NCBI GenBank assembly: GCA_039196715.1
Contig: JBCCUP010000039.1
Coordinates: forward strand, 1 to 41,669
Length of the DNA: 41,669 nt
Direction: 5' to 3'
Source of the DNA: Pseudomonadota bacterium
GTDB lineage: Bacteria > Pseudomonadota > Gammaproteobacteria > CALCKW01
Shown: positions 10,992 to 19,503 of the stretch, piece after piece
How positions within the stretch are numbered: position 1 is the stretch's first letter
Layout: every line of letters begins with the position of its first letter
Translations under genes and position numbers: made by a program
The notes under the pieces: model-generated
The model's database searches: none
Told to the model about the DNA's origin: nothing
What the model saw: only the letters and a program-made list of their open reading frames with translations

Positions 10992-11420
10992 TCAGATGTC
11001 CAGCGGCGTCGGCTGCTGCGCGACGTGCGAGTGGTTGGAGCCGGCAAACACGCGCAGTTTCTTCAACATGGCGCGTCCCAGCGGGTTTTTCGGCAGCATG
11101 CCTTTCACGGCGGTCTGCAGGATGCGCTCGGGGTGCTCGGCGCGCTGCTTGGCCAGGTTCACTGTCTTGAGCCCACCGATGTAGCCGGTGTGGTGGTGGT
11201 AGAGCTTGTCGCTCTCCTTGCTGCCGGTCACAGCGATCTTTTCCGCGTTGATCACGACGATGTAGTCGCCGGTGTCAACATGCGGTGTGTATTCCGGCTT
11301 GTGCTTGCCGCGCAGTCGACGCGCGATCTCGCTGGCGAGCCGCCCCAGGGTTTTGCCCTCGGCGTCGACCAGGAACCACTGTCGCTTCACCTCGGCCGGT
11401 TTGGCGCTGAAGGTTTTCAT
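10992..11420 (-). CDS. rplM: 50S ribosomal protein L13
   Basis: Large-subunit protein uL13, an early assembly protein. The 142-residue sequence starts [20 protein letters not shown] and includes the conserved [24 protein letters not shown] and [18 protein letters not shown]. The ATG at 11420 has a GGAG ribosome binding site. It is the first gene of the rplM-rpsI operon and has its own promoter about 70-100 bases upstream. Confidence 0.98.
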   Translation of the reverse strand: MKTFSAKPAEVKRQWFLVDAEGKTLGRLASEIARRLRGKHKPEYTPHVDTGDYIVVINAEKIAVTGSKESDKLYHHHTGYIGGLKTVNLAKQRAEHPERILQTAVKGMLPKNPLGRAMLKKLRVFAGSNHSHVAQQPTPLDI

Positions 11421-11492
11421 CACTTGCTCCAGAGTGGCCACGTGGGCCTTGGCAGCCACGTTCGACCTGAATGTGGCGCAGAGAAACCGTCA

Positions 11493-11521
11493 ATTGTAAG
11501 GGACGCTACTGTGGTGCACAA
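11493..11521 (-). promoter_or_regulatory. Probable sigma-70 promoter of rplM-rpsI
   Basis: Minus-strand -35 TTGTGC (11516-11521) and -10 TACAAT (11493-11498) have an ideal 17-base spacer. Transcription would begin near 11486, leaving a leader of about 65 bases before rplM. Confidence 0.65.
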
Positions 11522-11618
11522 GTCCGAGCCGTGCAATCAGGCCCCAGCGACGGTACCCGACCTCCCCGGACACCCCTTCCAGCCGTAAGAAAACAGCCCA
11601 AACTTTTGTTTTCAAAGC

Positions 11619-11654
11619 AAAAAAGGCGCATCGCCGGATTCGATCGGAGACGCC
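11619..11654 (-). terminator. Probable terminator of the OsmC-family gene
   Basis: On the minus strand an imperfect GC-rich stem (GGCGTCTCCG and its partner around 11625-11654) is followed by TTTTTT. It lies just after the stop of the OsmC-family gene and separates it from rplM. The stem has mismatches, so efficiency is uncertain. Confidence 0.55.
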
Positions 11655-11663
11655 CCTGCCGCG

Positions 11664-12086
11664 TCAGGCAGCGCCGGTCTCGAGCTCCAGCGCCCAGGTG
11701 ATGTCCACCGTCGGTTCGAGCATCTTGGTGACCGAACAGTATTTCTCCATCGACAACGAGACAGCCCGGTTCAGCGCCTTCTCATTGAGCCCGTCGCCCT
11801 CGAATCGGAACACCAGGTGAATCGACTCGAACACGGCCGGCACCGCGTCCGCCCTGACCGCCTCCATGGTCACCTCGAAAGCCAACGGCAACTGTCGGGA
11901 CTTCTCCAGCATCACCACCACGTCAAAGGCCGAACACCCGCCAAGCCCGACCAGCACCATCTCCATCGGCCGGCCCGCGAGGTTCCGGCCACCTGAGTCC
12001 GGCGAACCGTCCATCGCAACCGTATGACCACTGCCGGTGTGTGCCACAAAAGACTTTTTTTCCAGCCATTTGACGCGGGTTTGCAT
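11664..12086 (-). CDS. OsmC/YhfA family protein
   Basis: A 140-residue member of the OsmC superfamily, cysteine-based peroxidase-like proteins. Both conserved cysteines are visible, in [16 protein letters not shown] and in [15 protein letters not shown]. The sequence is closest to the YhfA branch, whose function is unknown. It is divergent from crp with about 170 bases between the starts, the same arrangement as yhfA-crp in E. coli, which supports orthology. Whether it is an active hydroperoxidase cannot be told from sequence. Confidence 0.92.
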   Translation of the reverse strand: MQTRVKWLEKKSFVAHTGSGHTVAMDGSPDSGGRNLAGRPMEMVLVGLGGCSAFDVVVMLEKSRQLPLAFEVTMEAVRADAVPAVFESIHLVFRFEGDGLNEKALNRAVSLSMEKYCSVTKMLEPTVDITWALELETGAA

Positions 12087-12259
12087 GGTGTTTGCTCAGA
12101 GGAACTGTCGATAAGGATTCAAATTCTACCCGTTCGGGCCGATACCCCGGAAACGGGCGTGCAAATGCACCCCCTGCAGCGTGGCTTCTAGCGATTCTGC
12201 CCAACCGTCGGCCACGAGCACCACTTGAGAGCACAGGAATGAATGGAGCGTCAAGGATA

Positions 12260-12898
12260 ATGATTCCGCCGCGAAACTTGGCCCAGCCGGAAGCCTGGCT
12301 GCAGACACTCCTTCGCCACAGCCACCGCCGGCAGTACGCGAACAAAACCACCATCATCCACCACGGTGACCAGCCGGAGACGCTGTACTACATCGTCGAC
12401 GGGTCGGTCAGTGTGGTGGTCGAAGACGACGACGGTCGGGAGATCATCCTGGCCTACCTGAACAAGGGCGACTTTTTCGGTGAGATGGGACTCTTCGAGG
12501 AAGCAGCCAACCGCTCGGCGTGGGTCGTCGCGCGCTCCAAATGCGAGTTCGCAGAAATCAACTACGAACAGTTCAAGCGACTGGCGAAGCAAGAGCCCGA
12601 GATTCTCTTCGCACTGACCCGCCAGATCGCGTCCCGCCTGCGCAAGACATCGAGCAAGGTCAAGGACCTGGCGTTTCTGGACGTCACCGGCCGTGTCGCG
12701 GCCACCCTGCTCGACCTCGCCAAGCAGCCCGACGCAATCACCCACCCCGACGGCATGCAGATCCGCATCACACGTCAGGAAATCGCCCGCATCGTCGGGT
12801 GCTCTCGCGAGATGGTCGGCCGGGTGCTCAAGGACCTCGAAGAGCAGAACATGATCCACGCACGTGGCAAGACCATGGTGATCTACGGCACACGGTAG
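12260..12898 (+). CDS. crp: cAMP receptor protein (catabolite activator)
   Basis: Global transcription regulator of the Crp/Fnr family, about 212 residues from the ATG at 12260 (E. coli 210). The cAMP pocket is intact: [15 protein letters not shown] (Glu and Arg-Ser) and the Thr-Ser of the central helix ([17 protein letters not shown]). The helix-turn-helix [20 protein letters not shown] is almost the E. coli sequence, so it should read the TGTGA-N6-TCACA type of site. An ATG at 12239 is an alternative start; both have poorly spaced ribosome binding sites. It is monocistronic, ended by the hairpin at 12932. Confidence 0.96.
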   Translation: MIPPRNLAQPEAWLQTLLRHSHRRQYANKTTIIHHGDQPETLYYIVDGSVSVVVEDDDGREIILAYLNKGDFFGEMGLFEEAANRSAWVVARSKCEFAEINYEQFKRLAKQEPEILFALTRQIASRLRKTSSKVKDLAFLDVTGRVAATLLDLAKQPDAITHPDGMQIRITRQEIARIVGCSREMVGRVLKDLEEQNMIHARGKTMVIYGTR

Positions 12899-12931
12899 CC
12901 AAACTTACCAGCCTGCAACACACACCAGCTC

Positions 12932-12957
12932 AAAGCCCCGCACACGCGGGGCTTTTT
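12932..12957 (+). terminator. Rho-independent terminator of crp
   Basis: The stem GCCCCGC / GCGGGGC with a four-base loop is followed by TTTTT, 35 bases after the crp stop. It insulates crp from the ABC importer operon downstream. Confidence 0.9.
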
Positions 12958-13143
12958 GCGTTGGCGGGCCGCTTTTGATCAGCGAACACGCGTCCACAGC
13001 CGGCTAACAGGCCGTTCGATGCACCACCGCGAAGGCGATCGGTGCCAGTGCTGCTGTGGTACCGTCTACTTGAACTGCCGCCCCGCCGCACGCATGTCAG
13101 AACCGAAGACACGCGGTCCGGAATGCGGGCCGAGAGACACAGC

Positions 13144-14439
13144 ATGAGCACATCCAAATCGACTGCCGCCGACATCTCGCGACGCGGCTTTCTGACCACG
13201 GCCGGCACGTCGGCGCTGGCCTTGGCGACCGGCGCGTCGCTGGGACACTACGTCCAGGCCCAGAGCGCCGAACCCATCCGTATCGGCTTTCAGCAACACA
13301 GCACCGGCATCGGCGCGGCCTACGGGCGCTGGTACGGTCGCACCAGCGAGGCCGCCGTGGCTGCGATCAACGAGATGGGGGGCATCAACGGCCGCCCGGT
13401 CGAGCTGGTCGCCGAGGACGACGGCACCGACCCCAAACGCGGCGCTGAGGTGGTCGAGAAATTTGCCAAGCAGCGCAACTGCGACGTGGGCTTCGGCACC
13501 CTGTTCAGTCACGTCGTCATCGGCTCGGCACCGCGCGCGGGCGAGCTGAAGCTGCCCTACTTCGTCGTGTCCGAGGGCCACCACGTGGCGTCGGGTATGC
13601 TGAACCGCTACACCCTGCAACCGGCCATCACAGACGTGAAAAGCCAGGTTCAGGCGATGGCCCCTTACGTTGCTGACACGCTCGGCAAGAAAGTCACGAT
13701 GATCTACCCCGACTTCGCGTTCGGCCACGACCACCGCGATTACTTCTCCGCCGCAATCGAGGCGCAGGGAGGCACGGTAATCGAGAAGATCGCAATCCCG
13801 CCGACCGAGACGAGTTTCACGCGCTACTTCCCGCGCATCCCGCGCGACACCGAGGTGATCTACCACGTGATGGTCGGCCCCGCAGTGTTGACCTTCGTCA
13901 AGGAGATGGGCGAGTTCTTCGGTGGCCGCGGGCCGCAGATGTTCGGCTTCATCGACAGCCTGGAAGCCGTTGACATCCAGTCGCCGGGCCTTGAGTTTCT
14001 CGAAGGCAGCTACTTCTGGGAGGGCAACCCGCGCTACGCGCAGAGCGACCAGACCGACTTCGACAAGGCCTTCCGCGCAGCGGTCGGCGTCGACGACAAC
14101 GGCGCCTCGATCTCGGATGGCCGCGACGTGTCAACCTACGCCCACATGTTCGGCTGCTGGGAAACACTCTTCGTGATCAAGCGTGGCATGGAGGCCTGCG
14201 ACTACAAAGGCCCCGCGGACCGCGCCAAATTGATCGAAGCAGTCGAAGCGATGAGCGGCTTCGAGGAATCGATGCAGTTCCCGCAAGGCCCGAAGGTGTT
14301 CAACGGGAAGACGCACCAGGCTTTCGGCTACCAGTACATCTCGAAGGTTGAAAACGGTCGGCTCAACCGCGTGCACACCACCGGCATGGAAGACGGCTTC
14401 TACGAAGACGAAGTCGACTACACCTCGCACCCGCTCTGA
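13144..14439 (+). CDS. ABC importer substrate-binding protein (branched-chain amino acid/amide type), Tat-exported
   Basis: A 431-residue periplasmic binding protein of the HAAT (LivK-like) family. The signal peptide has the twin-arginine motif SRRGFLTTAG and a hydrophobic stretch ending near YVQAQS. The mature part begins PIRIGFQQHSTGIGAAYGR and keeps the family's NEMGGINGRPVELVAEDDGTDPKRGAEV. Ligand identity cannot be read off; it is neither a close UrtA (urea) nor a close LivK sequence by eye. The ATG at 13144 is preceded by a purine-rich GAGAG. It leads a five-gene operon of the LivKHMGF layout. Downstream MarR and nicotinamidase genes hint at a pyridine or amide substrate, which is inference. 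Confidence 0.9.
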   Translation: MSTSKSTAADISRRGFLTTAGTSALALATGASLGHYVQAQSAEPIRIGFQQHSTGIGAAYGRWYGRTSEAAVAAINEMGGINGRPVELVAEDDGTDPKRGAEVVEKFAKQRNCDVGFGTLFSHVVIGSAPRAGELKLPYFVVSEGHHVASGMLNRYTLQPAITDVKSQVQAMAPYVADTLGKKVTMIYPDFAFGHDHRDYFSAAIEAQGGTVIEKIAIPPTETSFTRYFPRIPRDTEVIYHVMVGPAVLTFVKEMGEFFGGRGPQMFGFIDSLEAVDIQSPGLEFLEGSYFWEGNPRYAQSDQTDFDKAFRAAVGVDDNGASISDGRDVSTYAHMFGCWETLFVIKRGMEACDYKGPADRAKLIEAVEAMSGFEESMQFPQGPKVFNGKTHQAFGYQYISKVENGRLNRVHTTGMEDGFYEDEVDYTSHPL

Positions 14440-14455
14440 CGTCCATCGAGCGAGG

Positions 14456-14484
14456 GTTGGCGTCGCCGAGCCGGCGGCGCCAAC
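14456..14484 (+). other. Intercistronic stem-loop after the binding-protein gene
   Basis: GTTGGCGTCGCC (14456-14467) pairs with GGCGGCGCCAAC (14473-14484), with one mismatch and a short loop. There is no T-run, so it is not a standard terminator. Such hairpins after a binding-protein gene are known to protect the upstream message and raise binding protein relative to permease; that role here is inference. Confidence 0.6.
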
Positions 14485-14569
14485 ACCCAAGCGCTGTAGC
14501 CGCCCTTCAACCTGTCCCATCCGCCGTTTTGAGCTCATGGCGCGACGACGATAGCTGGACACGCCCCTG

Positions 14570-15499
14570 ATGGAACTTGGACCGCACCTGGTTCTCGCGC
14601 TGCTCGAAAGTGCCGTGTCGACGGCCGTGCTTGCGCTGACCGCCATCGGGCTGGCACTGGTGTTCGGCATCATGCGCGTGGTCAATGTGGCGCACGGCGA
14701 ATTCTTCATGCTCGGCGCCGTGTTCGCCTGGTGGATCGCCGACACGCTCACCGGCTGGTCGCCGGCCGTCGGCTTCGTGCTGGCGCTGCTGTTCAGCCCG
14801 GTGATCGTCGGCGCCGTGGCCTACGCCTCCGATCGCATCGTGATCAGCCGCGTGCAGTACGACCCCGAGCGCACCATCGTCGCCACCGTCGGCCTGCTCT
14901 ACATCTTTCAACAGGTCTCGTTGATGACCTTCGGCCCCGATGCGCGGCCGGTCGAGCCGCCGTTCAACACGCGACTCGCGATCCCGTGGTTCGAACACAC
15001 CGAGTCCGGTTGGAGCATCTACTGGCCCTGGGGGCTCAGCATCACCAGCTACAAACTGGCAGTGATCGCGACCGCGGTTGTGCTCCTGATCGGCGTGTGG
15101 CTCGTGCTGACACGGACCAAGCTTGGCTTGATCATGCGGGCGACACAGCAGGACAAGGACATCGCCCAGGCGTTCGGCATCCGCATCGAACGCGTGTATG
15201 CCCTGGTGTTTGCCAGTGGCGGTGCACTCGCCGCGCTCGGTGCGGTCTTGATCGTGCCGATCCAGCAAGCCCACTACCTGATGGGCGGCGACCCCTTGCT
15301 GCTGTCGTTCATCGTCGTGATTCTCGGTGGGCTCGGGAGCCTCTCGGGCACCCTGCTCGCCGCGGCCATCATCGGCCTGGGCAATGGCATGATCGCGGTG
15401 TTTTTCTCCCCCACGCTGGCCAAGATCCTGGCCACGTTGTTGGTCGCCATGGTGCTGATCTGGCGCCCGCACGGGTTGTTCGCGAGGGCGAGCCGATGA
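14570..15499 (+). CDS. ABC importer permease, LivH type
   Basis: Inner-membrane permease subunit of about 309 residues with roughly eight hydrophobic segments. The family features are clear: LTAIGLALVFGIMRVVNVAHGEFFMLGA near the N-terminus, an EAA-like cytoplasmic loop (MRATQQDKDIAQAFGIRIERVYAL) and a GGLGSLSGTLLAAAIIG segment. The ATG at 14570 lies 130 bases after the binding-protein gene, behind the stem-loop, and has a weak ribosome binding site. Its stop overlaps the next start as ATGA. Confidence 0.93.
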   Translation: MELGPHLVLALLESAVSTAVLALTAIGLALVFGIMRVVNVAHGEFFMLGAVFAWWIADTLTGWSPAVGFVLALLFSPVIVGAVAYASDRIVISRVQYDPERTIVATVGLLYIFQQVSLMTFGPDARPVEPPFNTRLAIPWFEHTESGWSIYWPWGLSITSYKLAVIATAVVLLIGVWLVLTRTKLGLIMRATQQDKDIAQAFGIRIERVYALVFASGGALAALGAVLIVPIQQAHYLMGGDPLLLSFIVVILGGLGSLSGTLLAAAIIGLGNGMIAVFFSPTLAKILATLLVAMVLIWRPHGLFARASR

Positions 15500-16437
15500 A
15501 CTCGCGCCGCTCAGTCGTGTTCACCGTGGGCACGTTGCTCGCACTGTTCGCGCTGGTCATGCTCCTGCCCGAATACCACCAGGGCAACTTCGCCCGCATC
15601 ATGGTGCTCGCCTGCTTCGCGTGCGCCTACAACATCACCTTCGGCTACACCGGCCTGTTGAGCCTCGGACACGCGATGTTCTTTGCCGCCGGCCTGTACG
15701 GTCTGGGGCTTGGCGTGCAGGTCTGGGGCGCGTCCGCCGGCGGCGGGCTGGTGCTTGGCCTGCTCTGCGGACTCGGCTTGTCGCTGGCGGTTGGCCTGTT
15801 GGCCCTGCGCACCACAGGTGTCTCGTTCATGATCGTGACGCTGATGTTCTCGCAGGCGTTTTTCCTCACCGTCCTGCTGTTTGGCGAGTACACGCGCGGC
15901 GACGAGGGCTTCGTGATCGCGCGCGAACGCCGGCAGTTGTTCGGCGTCGACTTGTCGAACGACGGCACCCGCGTGGTGTGCGCCTGGCTGCTGCTGAGTG
16001 TGTGTGTGCTGCTCTGCCAATGGTGTGTTCGCAGCCGACTCGGCAAGGTGCTGATTGCGATCCGCGAAAACGAGGAGCGGACCCGCATGTTGGGTTACGA
16101 CGTGTTCCGCGCCAAACTCCACGCGGTGTGCATCTCCGGCACGCTCTCGGCGCTTGCAGGTGCGGCCTACGCCCTCCTGTTCGGCTACGCCGGCGCCACC
16201 TTCGCGTCGGTGCAATACTCGATCTTTCCACTGTTGTGGGTGTTGCTCGGCGGCGCCGGCACCCTGCTCGGGCCACTGGTCGGCACCACGCTGATGTTCT
16301 ACCTGATCGACATCAGCAGCGGGCTGACATCGGCCTACATGCTGATCGCCGGCGTGACGCTCGTGCTGCTCACCCTGTTCGTGCCCGAGGGTATCGTCGG
16401 CACGTTGCGTCGGCGCGTCGCCCCGTGGATTCAGTGA
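15496..16437 (+). CDS. ABC importer permease, LivM type
   Basis: Second permease subunit, 313 residues. It shows the LivM signatures NITFGYTGLLSLGHAMFFAAGLYG, the loop IRENEERTRMLGYDVFRAKL and the segment LLGGAGTLLGPLVGTTLMFYL. It has about nine membrane helices. The ATG at 15496 overlaps the LivH-type stop by four bases, so the two permeases are made in equal amounts. The next ATPase gene starts 10 bases downstream. Confidence 0.93.
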   Translation: MNSRRSVVFTVGTLLALFALVMLLPEYHQGNFARIMVLACFACAYNITFGYTGLLSLGHAMFFAAGLYGLGLGVQVWGASAGGGLVLGLLCGLGLSLAVGLLALRTTGVSFMIVTLMFSQAFFLTVLLFGEYTRGDEGFVIARERRQLFGVDLSNDGTRVVCAWLLLSVCVLLCQWCVRSRLGKVLIAIRENEERTRMLGYDVFRAKLHAVCISGTLSALAGAAYALLFGYAGATFASVQYSIFPLLWVLLGGAGTLLGPLVGTTLMFYLIDISSGLTSAYMLIAGVTLVLLTLFVPEGIVGTLRRRVAPWIQ

Positions 16438-16447
16438 GACCCTGACG

Positions 16448-17155
16448 ATGGCATTGCTTGAAGCCCGGGGATTGAACAAAGCCTTTGGCGGCCTCAGGGC
16501 CACCGACAACGTCGACCTGTCGGTCGAGCCCGGCACGATCCACGCGCTGATTGGCCCGAACGGCGCAGGCAAATCCACGCTGGTCAATCAGTTGAGCGGG
16601 CGCATCGCGCCCGACAGCGGTACCGTGCACCTGCAGGGCGACGACATCACCCACCTGCCCGCGCACCAACGCGTCCAGCGCGGCTTAGCCTACACCTTTC
16701 AGATCACCTCGGTGTTCCCTAACATGACGCTCGCCGCCAACGTCGAGATCGCCGCCCTGGTGCACCAGCCCGACGACCGGGCCGTCGAGGCCGCCGTGTT
16801 CAAGGCGCTGGACACGGTCGGGTTGCTCGAGCGACGCGACCAGCTCGCCGGCGACCTCGCCTACGGGCACCAGCGCCTGCTCGAGATCGCACTCGGCATC
16901 GTGCAGGAACCGGCACTGCTGATTCTCGACGAGCCGACGCAGGGCCTCGGCGACGCCGAAGTGGCGTGGTTTGTCGACTTGCTGAAGCAGCTCCGCGGCG
17001 ACACCACGCTGCTGCTGATCGAGCACAATATGGACGTTGTCATGGCCTGCGCAGACACGATCACGGTGTTGCAATTCGGCGCCGTGATCGCCAGCGGTGA
17101 TCCGGCGAGCATTCAATCCAACGACGCTGTACAGGCAGCGTACCTCGGAGGCTGA
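16448..17155 (+). CDS. ABC importer ATP-binding protein, LivG type
   Basis: ATPase subunit of 235 residues. Walker A is GPNGAGKST, Walker B is LLILDEPTQGLG, and the switch histidine is in LLIEHNMDVV. The signature motif reads LAYGHQRLLEIA instead of the standard LSGGQ, a change usual in the LivG branch. GLAYTFQITSVFPNMT is the Q-loop. It pairs with the LivF-type ATPase whose GTG begins one base after this stop. Confidence 0.94.
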   Translation: MALLEARGLNKAFGGLRATDNVDLSVEPGTIHALIGPNGAGKSTLVNQLSGRIAPDSGTVHLQGDDITHLPAHQRVQRGLAYTFQITSVFPNMTLAANVEIAALVHQPDDRAVEAAVFKALDTVGLLERRDQLAGDLAYGHQRLLEIALGIVQEPALLILDEPTQGLGDAEVAWFVDLLKQLRGDTTLLLIEHNMDVVMACADTITVLQFGAVIASGDPASIQSNDAVQAAYLGG

Positions 17156-17156
17156 G

Positions 17157-17852
17157 GTGTTGACGCTCGACGGTATCGCCGCGGCCTACGGTCGCGTCCG
17201 GGTGTTGCACGACGTGTCGGTGGCGCTGGACGCCGGCGAAGTCGTCTGTGTGCTCGGCCGCAACGGTGCTGGTAAGACGTCGACGATGAAAGCCATCATG
17301 GGTCTGCTGCCGCTGGTCGACGGTGCGATCTCGGTCGATGGCACGCGCATGGACACGCTCTCGGCCGATCAGGTGGTACAACACCGAGTCGCCTACACAC
17401 CGCAGGGACGGCGTCTCTTCCCGGAACTCACGGTGCGCGAGAACCTCGAGATCGGCCTGATGGCGCGCAAGCGGGATGCCGACACACTCGATTGGGTGCT
17501 CGAGCTGTTCCCGCAGCTGAGCGAACGTCTCGATCAGCTGGCCAACACGCTGTCGGGCGGCGAGCAGCAGATGGCTGCGATCGGCCGGGCTCTGTGCACC
17601 CAGCCTCGCTACCTGTTGCTTGACGAGCCCACCGAGGGCCTGCAACCGTCGATGGTGGCGCTGATCCGCGACGTGGTGAAACAGCTTGCCGGTGAAGGCG
17701 TCGGCATCCTGATGGTGGAGCAGCGCTTCGACGCGGTCCTGACCACTGCCGACCGCGTCGTGTTCATCGAGAACGGCTACAGCCGTGACACCGTCGACGC
17801 TTCAGTCTTGCAGAACGACCGCTCCCTGCTCGACACCTATCTCGGCGTCTGA
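17157..17852 (+). CDS. ABC importer ATP-binding protein, LivF type
   Basis: Second ATPase, 231 residues. Walker A is GRNGAGKTS, the Q-loop is AYTPQGRRLFPELTV, the signature is the standard LSGGEQQ, and Walker B is YLLLDEPTEGL. The GTG at 17157 has GGAGG five bases upstream and follows the LivG-type stop by one base; the longer open frame into that gene is a shadow. It closes the importer operon. The MarR gene follows after about 107 bases on the same strand. Confidence 0.94.
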   Translation: MLTLDGIAAAYGRVRVLHDVSVALDAGEVVCVLGRNGAGKTSTMKAIMGLLPLVDGAISVDGTRMDTLSADQVVQHRVAYTPQGRRLFPELTVRENLEIGLMARKRDADTLDWVLELFPQLSERLDQLANTLSGGEQQMAAIGRALCTQPRYLLLDEPTEGLQPSMVALIRDVVKQLAGEGVGILMVEQRFDAVLTTADRVVFIENGYSRDTVDASVLQNDRSLLDTYLGV

Positions 17853-17959
17853 GTCGCAGCGTCGAACAGGTTTTCGGTTTGTCAATAATGCCCACCGCAC
17901 ACCCTGCGAGTCCGGCTGCGACCGTATACTGTCGCCCTCGGATCTTCGGCGCGCGCACC

Positions 17960-18376
17960 ATGAGCGGAAGCTACCTACTCGACGAGCAAATCGGCTTTGC
18001 ACTCCGACTGGCGGGTCAGCGGCACACCGCGATTTTCCAGGAGATAATCGAGGATGAACTGACGCCCACTCAATTCTCGACGCTGATCCGTTTGAGTGAA
18101 GTCGGTGCCAGCTCGCAGAACCACTTGGGGCGCCTGGTGGGTATGGACGTCGCCACGACCAAAGGTGTGGTAGACCGCTTGCGCAAAAAGAACCTGATCT
18201 CGAGTGTCGTCGACGAGACCGACGTGCGCCGCCGGAAGATTCAACTCACGGACGAGGGCGCGGTGCTGGTCAATCGACTCAAACGGCGCGGCAAGGAAAT
18301 CACCCGCCAAACGCTCGAGCCGCTCGACAACAGTGAGCGGGCCACCTTACTCGCGCTGCTGAAGAAGATCTCCTGA
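17960..18376 (+). CDS. MarR family transcriptional regulator
   Basis: A 138-residue winged-helix dimer of the MarR family. The core SQNHLGRLVGMDVATTKGVVDRLRKKNLISSVVDETDVRRRKIQLTDEG is complete, with the wing at DETDVRRRK. The N-terminal LLDEQIGFALRLAGQRHTAIF and LTPTQFSTLIRL recall the branch that includes NicR, the nicotinate-catabolism repressor, but this is a judgement from memory of the family. It lies between the importer operon and a convergent nicotinamidase gene, so it probably represses one or both. A palindrome of MarR-operator style is at 19412-19427. Confidence 0.9.
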   Translation: MSGSYLLDEQIGFALRLAGQRHTAIFQEIIEDELTPTQFSTLIRLSEVGASSQNHLGRLVGMDVATTKGVVDRLRKKNLISSVVDETDVRRRKIQLTDEGAVLVNRLKRRGKEITRQTLEPLDNSERATLLALLKKIS

Positions 18377-18510
18377 ACCCGTTGCCGTCTGCTGTTGACC
18401 GGCTGGTGATCCGCCTCCCCCGGTACAGAGACGGTGGCGTGTCAGACCGTATCTGGCTGCGCTGCCCGCTGACTGAACGCCGGTCGGATCTTGCGATCGG
18501 GACACGACAG

Positions 18511-19113
18511 TCAGATGACCGAAACACCTGCTTGATGCATCTGCACGGTGGCACTGGCCAGCGTTTCGCCGTTCATGTCGATGGCACGGCAAGCGCTGGT
18601 TCGCACAGTGACCGCGTAGCCCAACCGAGCCGCATCGAGCGCCGAGTAGGCGACACAGAAATCCGTCGCGAGGCCCACCATCACCAACGACGACACCGAA
18701 CGCTCCTGCAAGAAGCCGTGCAGACCGGTCGGCGTGCGTTTGTCGTTTTCGAAGAAGGCTGAATAGCTGTCGATCGCAGGGTTGCTGCCCTTGCGGATGA
18801 TGGCCCCGACACGGTCGAGGTCGAGTCCGGCGTGAAACGCCGCGCCCTCCGTTCCGATCACGCAGTGGTCAGGCCAGAGCACCTGTTCGCCGTAAAAAAG
18901 CGTGGTCGTCGAGAACGGGTCGGCACCGTGGCTGCTGGCAAAGGAGCCGTGGCCTGCCGGATGCCAGTCCTGGGTCGCTACCACGGTTGCATAGTCCGCC
19001 TGCAGACTGTTGATCTCGTCGACGATCTCGTCGCCACCGGCCACGGCCAATGCGCCGCCCGGACAGAAATCGTTTTGCATATCCACAATGATCAACGCCG
19101 TATGTTCCGTCAT
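18511..19113 (-). CDS. pncA: Nicotinamidase (pyrazinamidase)
   Basis: Hydrolyses nicotinamide to nicotinate and ammonia for NAD salvage. The 200-residue protein has the full isochorismatase-fold active site: Asp11 (VDMQNDF), Lys108 (IRKGSN) and Cys153 (ATDFCVAYSA). The metal site DWHPAGH (Asp49, His51, His55) is also present. The ATG at 19113 is preceded by 390 bases without a gene on this strand. It is convergent with the MarR gene, and a possible operator lies about 300 bases upstream of its start. Confidence 0.95.
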   Translation of the reverse strand: MTEHTALIIVDMQNDFCPGGALAVAGGDEIVDEINSLQADYATVVATQDWHPAGHGSFASSHGADPFSTTTLFYGEQVLWPDHCVIGTEGAAFHAGLDLDRVGAIIRKGSNPAIDSYSAFFENDKRTPTGLHGFLQERSVSSLVMVGLATDFCVAYSALDAARLGYAVTVRTSACRAIDMNGETLASATVQMHQAGVSVI

Positions 19114-19503
19114 GACGCACTCAACCTTTGCTCTGTCGTGTCCGCATTCTGCTGGACCCGGGTGGATTCAGCGGTGCACACGGCGCACCGCGCCCTGTCA
19201 CCGCGCCGAGCACCAACGCAGTCCGTGCTCGCCCTTCACCCAAGCGGCGTCGAGGCCACCGACCCGGAGCCGCGGCCGGACGCTGTCGATCACCGCCACG
19301 GCCTTGCGCATCGGAGCTGAGGCCGCCCTGTCCCCGTCGCGTTCGCTGATCTCGTCACTGCCCCAGGTTTTCGGAAGTCCACTCTCATCACGACAATCCG
19401 CACAGCTTTATCGTTAGTAAGCTAACGTAACAGCGAACCCGCAGGGTGTCAAGGCAGCCCGCCGAACGCACCTGGCCTGTGGCCGCTCTGCGCGTGGCCA
19501 GGT
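19114..19503. other. Intergenic region between pncA and leuS
   Basis: About 390 bases without a convincing gene. The only minus-strand candidate is a 37-codon frame from an ATG near 19310, which resembles nothing I know. The 5' part holds the MarR-like palindrome and a -10-like GATAAA abutting it. The edge next to leuS holds an inverted repeat (ACCTGGCC at about 19470 with GGCCAGGT at about 19494) that could fold downstream of the leuS stop but lacks a T-run. Confidence 0.55.
19412..19427. promoter_or_regulatory. MarR-type operator palindrome
   Basis: CGTTAGTAAGCTAACG is an inverted repeat with six-base arms and a four-base centre, in the style of MarR-family operators. On the minus strand GATAAA (19407-19412) abuts it as a possible -10, so a bound dimer would block transcription toward pncA. 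I did not find a second copy upstream of the importer operon or the MarR gene. Confidence 0.55.

Noticed and set aside
14507-16587. Minus-strand frames across the permease genes, rich in His/Gln/Asp/Glu
   Set aside because: Their composition is the mirror image of hydrophobic permease codons; such antisense frames are common artefacts.
13144-17852. Assigning the ABC operon as the urea importer UrtABCDE because of the nitrogen genes nearby
   Set aside because: The binding protein does not have the UrtA N-terminal pattern, the permeases are of ordinary LivHM length, and the nitrogen genes are more than 16 kb away.
19306-19420. A 37-codon frame upstream of pncA
   Set aside because: Short, no ribosome binding site and no recognised similarity; kept only as a note in the intergenic entry.
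19470-19503. Inverted repeat after leuS as a terminator
   Set aside because: The arms pair well, but there is no T-run and the loop is long, so it was not called as a terminator.
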